A DNA stretch of 10,179 nt from an uncultured Oscillochloris sp. (GTDB taxonomy: Bacteria; Chloroflexota; Chloroflexia; Chloroflexales; Chloroflexaceae): assembly GCA_903877945.1 (NCBI GenBank), contig CAIRFY010000142.1, positions 1-10,179 on the forward strand, given 5' to 3'. The position numbers and the translations under genes were made by a program. Positions within the stretch are counted from its first letter, which is position 1. The number at the start of each line of letters is the position of its first letter. Shown piece by piece: positions 6,020 through 10,179 of this stretch. The notes below the pieces were generated by a model, which saw only the letters and a program-made list of their open reading frames with translations, was not told where the DNA came from and did not search any database.

Positions 6020-6718
6020 ATGACCCAGCCGCAGGATCCGGAGTACGCACCCCCTGCCCCACCGCCCCCGGCGCAGCCTCCCTCCCAGCCCGCACCGCCC
6101 CAGCATAGCTGCATCAGCCGTATTATGAGTGTTGCGAGATGGATCATCACGACGATTCTCAGCGCTGGCCTGGCCATTATTGTTGTCGCCGCCATCCTCT
6201 TCTACTCGTTCGGACTCAACCTGGGCACCCCCGGCCAGATTCGTCAGTCCAGCGCCGATGTGGTCGCCCTCCAGAGCCAGAACCAGGTACTCCAGACCGA
6301 AGTGGCCCTGCTGAGCGCCACCGGTGCAGCCCAGGAAAGCAGCGTCAGCTCCGCCCGCGAGCGCGTCGGCGAACTGGAGACGAAGGTTGCTGCCTACGAT
6401 CAGCAGACCGCCAAACTCGCCGGACATATCGCCACCGCCGCTGCCCTGGCCAACGATCTGCATGAGAACATCGCCCTCGCCGCCACCATCCAGGCCGAGG
6501 CCCGCCAGGGACAGATGCTCGCTGCGGTCGTCGCCACCGTGCAGGTCGGCAACGCCAACACAATCGACGATCTCCAGCGCCGCACTGATCGTATCGCCCG
6601 CTTCCTCCAGCGCATGGGCGACCTTGCCGGCGAGATCTCGCAGGATGCCACACCCACGCCCGCCGCGAACGCCACCCCCATTGCTACACCCGTGGATGCG
6701 GCTACGGCTACGCCTTAG
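6020..6718 (+). CDS. Single-span membrane protein with extracytoplasmic coiled coil
   Basis: A 232-residue protein that I do not recognise as a named family. Residues 1-30 are rich in Pro, Gln and Ala. Residues 41-65 are one strongly hydrophobic span (WIITTILSAGLAIIVVAAIL and onward), preceded by Arg34 and Arg40, which predicts the N terminus inside and the rest outside. Residues 76-165 are Gln/Ala/Glu-rich with heptad character (VVALQSQNQVLQTEVALLSA; RERVGELETKVAAYDQQTAK), a probable coiled coil. A second helical segment covers about 180-206 (TIDDLQRRTDRIARFLQRMG), and the tail 210-232 is a Thr/Pro/Ala repeat. AGGAG at 6010-6014 lies 5 nt before the ATG. The low-complexity ends and coiled coil suggest a structural or scaffold role at the cell envelope, which is inference. 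A longer open frame on the opposite strand is a shadow. Confidence 0.8.
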   Translation: MTQPQDPEYAPPAPPPPAQPPSQPAPPQHSCISRIMSVARWIITTILSAGLAIIVVAAILFYSFGLNLGTPGQIRQSSADVVALQSQNQVLQTEVALLSATGAAQESSVSSARERVGELETKVAAYDQQTAKLAGHIATAAALANDLHENIALAATIQAEARQGQMLAAVVATVQVGNANTIDDLQRRTDRIARFLQRMGDLAGEISQDATPTPAANATPIATPVDAATATP

Positions 6719-6725
6719 GAGTGAA

Positions 6726-6784
6726 CGTAGCGCCGCCTTCCATGCGGTCGGAAGTACCACCGCAGGCTGGAAGCCCGCGCTACG
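6726..6784. terminator. Imperfect hairpin between convergent genes
   Basis: CGTAGCGC (6726-6733) pairs with GCGCTACG (6777-6784). Inside, CTTCCA and TGCGG on the left match TGGAAG and CCGCA on the right, giving a long imperfect stem. It starts 8 bp after the upstream stop codon and lies before the convergent gene's stop at 6821, so it could end transcription from either side. No T-run follows. The sequence resembles a dispersed GCGGGCTTCCAGCC-type repeat seen in several bacterial genomes (from memory). Confidence 0.45.
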
Positions 6785-6813
6785 AACTGTAAACCTGACA
6801 CCTGACACCTGAA
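6785..6813. repeat. ACTGTAAA box followed by heptanucleotide repeat
   Basis: AACTGTAAA (6785-6793) overlaps the first of three 7-bp units, ACCTGAC, ACCTGAC and ACCTGAA (6793-6813). The inverse of 2826-2855, at the edge of the pheT-serC gap element, has the same order: the ACTGTAAA box and then degenerate CTGAAAC/CTGGCAC heptamers. This marks the two sites as relatives. Confidence 0.7.
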
Positions 6814-6820
6814 ACACGCC

Positions 6821-7783
6821 TTAACGCTTCAGTACCTCAGTACCTACATGTTCCTTCATACCGTTCTGAGCCGAGAGTGGCTTAGCGGTGTGTCCGGTTG
6901 CTGCCGAGGATTCGGACAGATGCGTACCTGACTCTCCGGCGAGCGTCGAGGCAAACGTATTGTAGGCCAGGGTCAGGCCGAGGGCAAAGAGCGTACTGCC
7001 GACACCAATCATGGCATTAAACGGTGCTGGCGCAATCACCGCCACCCGAATTAGGACCGTAGCGACGGCGAACCCGGTATTGCGAAAGACCACGTGGTAC
7101 GTTGAGCTATGGTGCATCGAGACAAACACCAGCAGCACATCGAAGAAGATCAGGATCGTATAGCAATCGCCAAAAAACGAGACCGCCCGCCCAACCGCGA
7201 GATACTGCTGCGCCGTATACATGCCGATGAACACAAAGGCGAGCAACAGCCCCAGCGCGATCAATTTCTTCATCGCCACAAACCCAGCCAGATTGTGAAA
7301 ATCGTCCTTAACCCCCTGGTGCCGCTGCACCCGGTAGTAGAACTGTAGGATGACGAACATCATCAGCGCCCCACCTGCCAGCGCAACAATCGGCACGATA
7401 GTGGGCTGGGCCTTACTCCATGTGATCGGCTCGTCGAAGGCCGTGAGCTCACGGAAGGCTCCGCGCAGCAGAATCAGTGAGAGTATCTCTAGCTGTTTAC
7501 CAACGGTATTAGCAACCGAGCGGGCCAGCCCGAAGATGATTCCGGCCAGACCGACAATTTGGACAAGCTGTAGCGTAAAATCGACCGCGTAGAAGTGATT
7601 TGTCGGCACAATGGCGAACATCGCTGGGGGCAGAAGCATTCGTCGGCGGGCCTCAATCACGAGGAGTGCGCCAATAAAGCTGAGAATCAGCATATCGGCG
7701 ATTATGTGGCGACCACGCGGGCTATCCCATTCGGCCTCTAGTCGGTCAAACACGCGCGAGGAAACTGGAAAGAGCCGGTTCAT
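6821..7783 (-). CDS. Multi-span integral membrane protein of unknown function
   Basis: A 320-residue protein that I do not recognise. Hydrophobic segments are at about 29-44, 67-87, 97-107 (weaker), 127-147, 173-191, 203-222, 235-252 and 258-278, so six to eight membrane spans are likely. The first 28 residues are charged (VFDRLEAEWDSPRGRH), and Arg46-Arg48 after the first span suggests a cytoplasmic loop there. The tail from about 283 is hydrophilic and Ser/Thr/Ala-rich. A loop at 223-235 holds three histidines (MHHSSTYHVVFRN), which could bind metal or simply be a loop. The ATG at 7783 has only a weak AGGG ribosome site upstream. It converges with the coiled-coil membrane protein gene; no neighbour indicates a role. 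No transporter or enzyme signature was seen. Confidence 0.8.
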   Translation of the reverse strand: MNRLFPVSSRVFDRLEAEWDSPRGRHIIADMLILSFIGALLVIEARRRMLLPPAMFAIVPTNHFYAVDFTLQLVQIVGLAGIIFGLARSVANTVGKQLEILSLILLRGAFRELTAFDEPITWSKAQPTIVPIVALAGGALMMFVILQFYYRVQRHQGVKDDFHNLAGFVAMKKLIALGLLLAFVFIGMYTAQQYLAVGRAVSFFGDCYTILIFFDVLLVFVSMHHSSTYHVVFRNTGFAVATVLIRVAVIAPAPFNAMIGVGSTLFALGLTLAYNTFASTLAGESGTHLSESSAATGHTAKPLSAQNGMKEHVGTEVLKR

Positions 7784-7885
7784 TACACGCCCTGTTTTTG
7801 ATTCCTACACATATACACATGAACAATCGTACTATAAAGAATGGCTTCGTGCAACCCAACGCCGCTTCCGGCGAGGGCTGTTGCA

Positions 7886-8213
7886 AAGTCAGATCCGGCC
7901 CCCTCACCCCCTGCCCCCTCTCCCTGAGCGGGCATATCTTTACCCACATCTTTTTTACCTCATTGTCATGCGGTGTATCGGCCCTCCCGGCGGGCAACTG
8001 AAGTCGCGCCTGCGAGGCGTTCCTCCGGGCGTCGGCCTGTGCCGACGCCGGAATCGCCCGCGCAGGCGGGCGACCAGCCGTAGGCTCCCGTGGCGCGACG
8101 TCAGTCGCCCGCTCTGCGCCCCTCCGATGGGTGAATCCCTCGATAGTCGCAAAGATGTGGGTAAAGATATGCCGTGACGAAGAGGGGCAGGGGGTGAGGG
8201 GCAAGGTCGGCTT
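7886..8213. repeat. Large inverted-repeat element, about 330 bp
   Basis: The outer arms match as inverted repeats: CCCCTCACCCCCTGCCCC-type sequence near 7899-7918 and its complement near 8184-8201. A perfect 23-bp inverted repeat, 7931-7953 with 8151-8173, follows. Further inside, CGGGCAACTGAAGTCGCGCC (7990-8009) matches the inverse of 8093-8112 apart from two bases. Two small hairpins lie at the centre: GCGTCGGC-ctgt-GCCGACGC (8029-8048) and TCGCCCGC-gcag-GCGGGCGA (8054-8073). Reading frames through it are not credible. It is the main content of the 563-bp gap between the unknown membrane protein gene and the PHA genes. Its right end is shared with the repeat in front of pheT. Confidence 0.8.
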
Positions 8214-8231
8214 ATTCGAAAAATAGCGGAG

Positions 8232-8266
8232 CGTGATCGCTCACGTAACTTTCATGTAACTATCAG
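8232..8266 (+). promoter_or_regulatory. Candidate operator upstream of the PHA genes (Pho-box-like)
   Basis: CGTGA-tcgc-TCACG (8232-8245) is a small dyad. It is followed at once by an 11-bp direct repeat, GTAACTTTCAT and GTAACTATCAG (8245-8266). The 18 bases at 8249-8266, CTTTCATGTAACTATCAG, match the enterobacterial PhoB-box consensus CTGTCATAWAWCTGTCAY at 14 of 18 positions, including the 11-bp spacing of the two half-sites. TACAGT at 8270-8275 is the nearest -10-like hexamer, but the spacing is not ideal. The site lies about 80 bp ahead of the phaE-like start codon. Confidence 0.4.
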
Positions 8267-8334
8267 TGGTACAGTGGATCGAGGCCATGATTCTCACCAC
8301 GTATCTATCGCGCGCGCGCATCGTGCGCTGTCAA

Positions 8335-8339
8335 AGGAG
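8335..8339 (+). promoter_or_regulatory. Ribosome binding site that fixes the phaE-like start
   Basis: AGGAG lies 7 nt before the ATG at 8347. The frame is open upstream to an ATG at 8266, but the 27 added residues are basic and unlike the family, and that start overlaps the candidate operator. The ATG at 8342 is out of frame. Confidence 0.75.
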
Positions 8340-8346
8340 ACATGCT

Positions 8347-8820
8347 ATGACCAATACCCGAAGTGATGCGTTCGACTCGACCGACCCCGTCGGCGCGTGG
8401 CGCACCATTCGTGATGCAAACCTCGACGCATGGGCCAAGGGCATGGCCACCATGGTCAATACCGAGTCGTTCTCGAAGGCCCTTGGCATTCAGCTCGACA
8501 CGATGCTTATCGCTTCTGCTCCCATGCAGAAAATGGTTTCTCAGTACATGGAGTCCTATCTCGCTCAGGCCAGTATGCCCTCGCGTGCCGAGGTCATCAG
8601 CCTGGCCCAGCGCATGACAAATATCGAGATGCGCTTGGACGATATGGATGCACGACTCGATGATATCCTGTTTGCTCTGCGCGCCATGGCGGCTGCCCAG
8701 GCACCGGCATCGGTTATTGAGGCAGCCCCTGTTGATGCCATCGCGCCCGAGCTGGATGCTTCGCCCGAAGCAGAGGAGAAGTCGGCCCCGCGCCGCAGCC
8801 GTAAGGCGGCCGGTGAGTAG
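8347..8820 (+). CDS. phaE: PhaE-like / phasin-like PHA synthase partner protein
   Basis: A 157-residue, mostly helical protein. Residues 14-75 (DPVGAWRTIRDANLDAWAKG and onward) form amphipathic helices of the kind seen in phasins. Residues 78-107 (MPSRAEVISLAQRMTNIEMR, then LDDMDARLDD) match the C-terminal pattern of class III PHA synthase subunit PhaE: a P-[ST]-R-x-E-V motif followed by a coiled-coil heptad run. The tail (115-157) is Ala/Pro/Glu-rich and ends in basic residues (RRSRKAAGE), which might contact DNA or the granule. Known class III PhaE proteins are about 350 residues, so this is a short form, closer in size to haloarchaeal PhaE (about 180). phaC follows after 69 bp on the same strand, which supports a role as its activator. 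PhaM- or phasin-type function is the alternative. The assignment rests on motif and context. Confidence 0.7.
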   Translation: MTNTRSDAFDSTDPVGAWRTIRDANLDAWAKGMATMVNTESFSKALGIQLDTMLIASAPMQKMVSQYMESYLAQASMPSRAEVISLAQRMTNIEMRLDDMDARLDDILFALRAMAAAQAPASVIEAAPVDAIAPELDASPEAEEKSAPRRSRKAAGE

Positions 8821-8889
8821 TCGTGAGTTCTCGCCCCTGGCAAGCTACCCGCCTGCGCATGTCGAACCCATAAGTGTACGGAGCAACTC

Positions 8890-9996
8890 ATGACTACTGT
8901 GCCAAACCCGGCCCTCGACCCCGAGGTGCTAACGAAGCGCTTTTTTGAGGAATTTGACCGCCTCACGAAAAGCAGCGATACATTCTCGAAGCTCGCCGCA
9001 AATCGCCTCGACATCCAGATCGGTCTAAGCCCTAAAACTATGATCTGGACGCTGAATAAGGCGAAACTCTACCACTTCACACCGGTAGTTCCGCCCGAGC
9101 AGCGCCACCCGGTGCCGATCCTGCTGATTTTCGCGCTGATCAATCGGCCCGACATTTTCGACCTGCGCCCTGGCAATAGCTTTGTTGAGTATCTGCTCAA
9201 TCAGGGCTACGATGTCTATATGCTCGACTGGGGTCGGCCTGGCCTTGAAGACGCGCACTACAATTTCGAAGATTACGTGCTTGAGTATATGCCCCGCGTC
9301 GTCCGGGCGATGCAGCGCCATAACGGCAAGCGCGATTTCAGCCTCGTCGGCTGGTGTATCGGTGCGATGATCACCACGCTCTACGCAACGATGCGCCCGA
9401 ATGATGGCATCCGTAATCTGGTGCTACTTACTGCGCCCCTCGACTTTGCCGATAAGAACGCTGGCCCGTTCAACCGCTGGCTCACCACCGAGTTCTATAA
9501 TGTCGATGAGTTGATCCGTCAGCATGGCAATATGCCGGGCTCGATGATTGACTACGGCAGCAAAATGCTCAAGCCGGTCGAGAATTTCATTAGCAACTAC
9601 TTCAAGCTCTGGGATAACCTCGATAACCCGGCGGTGGTTGAGTCGTACATGGCGATGAACAAGTGGGTCACCGACCTTGTCGATTTCCCCGGTGGTGCCT
9701 TCCGCCAGTGGGTGGTTGAGTTTTACCGCGAGAACCGGCTGATGGAGGGTACCCTCAAGCTGCGTGGTGAGAAGGTTGACCTGCGTAATCTGCGCTGTAA
9801 CTTCCTGAATGTGATCGCCGATAAGGATCACATCGTACCTACCTGCCAGTCCGTCACGATTATGGATAAGGTTGGTACCCGCGATAAGCTACTCCTGCAT
9901 ATGCGTGGTGGGCATATCGGCATGATGGTCGGCAGCGGCGCGAATAAGCGAGTCTGGCCGCAAATTGACGGCTGGTTGGCGAAGCGCAGCAAGTAG
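8890..9996 (+). CDS. phaC: Polyhydroxyalkanoate synthase PhaC, class III-like
   Basis: A 368-residue alpha/beta hydrolase-fold enzyme that polymerises (R)-3-hydroxyacyl-CoA into polyhydroxyalkanoate at the granule surface, releasing CoA. The length fits class III (about 355) and is far below class I/II (about 560-600). The lipase-like box SLVGWCIGAM puts the nucleophile at Cys156. The general-base Asp is Asp313 in VIADKDHIVPT and the catalytic His is His342 in RGGHIGMMVG. YDVYMLDWGRPG (108-119) is the family's conserved strand before the cap region. The box normally reads G-x-C-x-G-G and here ends in Ala158-equivalent (GWCIGA, Ala159). GGAG at 8880-8883 lies 6 nt before the ATG. It sits downstream of the PhaE-like gene, probably co-transcribed. 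No phaA or phaB is in the window. Confidence 0.93.
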   Translation: MTTVPNPALDPEVLTKRFFEEFDRLTKSSDTFSKLAANRLDIQIGLSPKTMIWTLNKAKLYHFTPVVPPEQRHPVPILLIFALINRPDIFDLRPGNSFVEYLLNQGYDVYMLDWGRPGLEDAHYNFEDYVLEYMPRVVRAMQRHNGKRDFSLVGWCIGAMITTLYATMRPNDGIRNLVLLTAPLDFADKNAGPFNRWLTTEFYNVDELIRQHGNMPGSMIDYGSKMLKPVENFISNYFKLWDNLDNPAVVESYMAMNKWVTDLVDFPGGAFRQWVVEFYRENRLMEGTLKLRGEKVDLRNLRCNFLNVIADKDHIVPTCQSVTIMDKVGTRDKLLLHMRGGHIGMMVGSGANKRVWPQIDGWLAKRSK

Positions 9997-10014
9997 GGGA
10001 TATGCGCCTGCACG

Positions 10015-10179
10015 TGAGGCGATGAGGCGATGAGGCGATGAGGCGATGAGGCGATGAGGCGATGAGGCGATGAGGCGATGAGGCGATGAGGCGATGAGGC
10101 GATGAGGCGATGAGGCGATGAGGCGATGAGGCGATGAGGCGACGAGGCGATGAGGCGATGAGGCGATGATAGCGCCTCA
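10015..10179. repeat. Octanucleotide tandem array (GATGAGGC)n
   Basis: After a partial unit (10015-10020), fifteen perfect GATGAGGC units run from 10021 to 10140, followed by one variant (GACGAGGC) and two more perfect units, ending with GATGATAGCGCCTCA at the window edge. Since 8 is not a multiple of 3, every frame meets TGA within 24 nt, so it does not code. The last bases, AGCGCCTCA, begin what looks like the inverted continuation. The array starts 18 bp after the phaC stop codon and is cut by the window edge. Confidence 0.95.

Noticed and set aside
5801..6817. 338-codon minus-strand open frame
   Set aside because: It lies antisense to the coiled-coil protein gene, runs through two repeats, and its translation is Gly-rich with no family pattern. 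The plus-strand frame has a promoter, ribosome site, membrane span and coiled coil.
8054..8073. tRNA or other structured RNA gene in the central hairpins of the large element
   Set aside because: No tRNA arm set or CCA end, and the hairpins are part of the repeat symmetry.
7746..8204. 152-codon minus-strand frame and a 188-codon plus-strand frame over the same gap
   Set aside because: They cross the large inverted-repeat element, so both strands give similar Arg/Pro-rich translations. No ribosome site was seen.
8266..8346. Upstream ATG (8266) as the start of the phaE-like gene
   Set aside because: No ribosome site, and the added residues are unlike the family. The ATG at 8347 has AGGAG at 7 nt.
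10015..10179. CRISPR array
   Set aside because: The octamers are directly contiguous with no unique spacers, and no cas gene is near.

Overview
The window is about 10.2 kb of GC-rich bacterial DNA with seven protein-coding genes and an unusually dense set of palindromic and short tandem repeats in every gap. The best taxonomic guess is Chloroflexota, possibly a filamentous relative of Chloroflexus or Oscillochloris. This is inference from the mix of a two-subunit polyhydroxyalkanoate (PHA) synthase with a short PhaE-like partner, a solitary pheT, and gap-filling hairpin repeats. No marker gene here settles it.

Left part (1-5650). Three genes lie on the minus strand and read right to left: pheT (phenylalanyl-tRNA synthetase beta chain), serC (phosphoserine aminotransferase) and a GT4-type glycosyltransferase. 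The gaps between them, about 190-210 bp each, are filled with symmetric repeat elements that share end sequences. They could be transcribed together or punctuated by the hairpins. Positions 1-379 hold no gene. They carry two abutting inverted-repeat elements and a small cluster of DnaA-box-like 9-mers beside the glycosyltransferase stop codon.

Middle (5651-7783). A repeat-filled divergent gap holds a G-rich hairpin, the second copy of a 126-bp palindromic element, a sigma70-type promoter and a heptamer repeat. It is followed by a plus-strand gene for a single-span membrane protein with a proline-rich head and an extracytoplasmic coiled coil. A minus-strand gene for an unrecognised multi-span membrane protein converges on it, with an imperfect hairpin between the two stop codons.

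Right part (7784-10179). A 563-bp gap without a gene holds a roughly 330-bp inverted-repeat element (7886-8213) and then a compact regulatory stretch (8232-8266) that resembles a Pho box. Nothing clear is visible in 7784-7885. Downstream lie a PhaE/phasin-like gene and phaC, the polyhydroxyalkanoate synthase with its Cys-Asp-His triad. These two form the only clear functional pair in the window: PhaC polymerises hydroxyacyl-CoA at the granule surface and the small helical protein is its probable activating partner. The window ends inside a tandem array of the octamer GATGAGGC.

The genes are mostly ordinary. The notable content is in the repeats: a 7-bp repeat inside the glycosyltransferase reading frame, twin 126-bp hairpin elements with a compensatory base-pair change, an octamer family seen both as a compact palindrome and as an expanded array, and a possible phosphate-response site ahead of the PHA genes.
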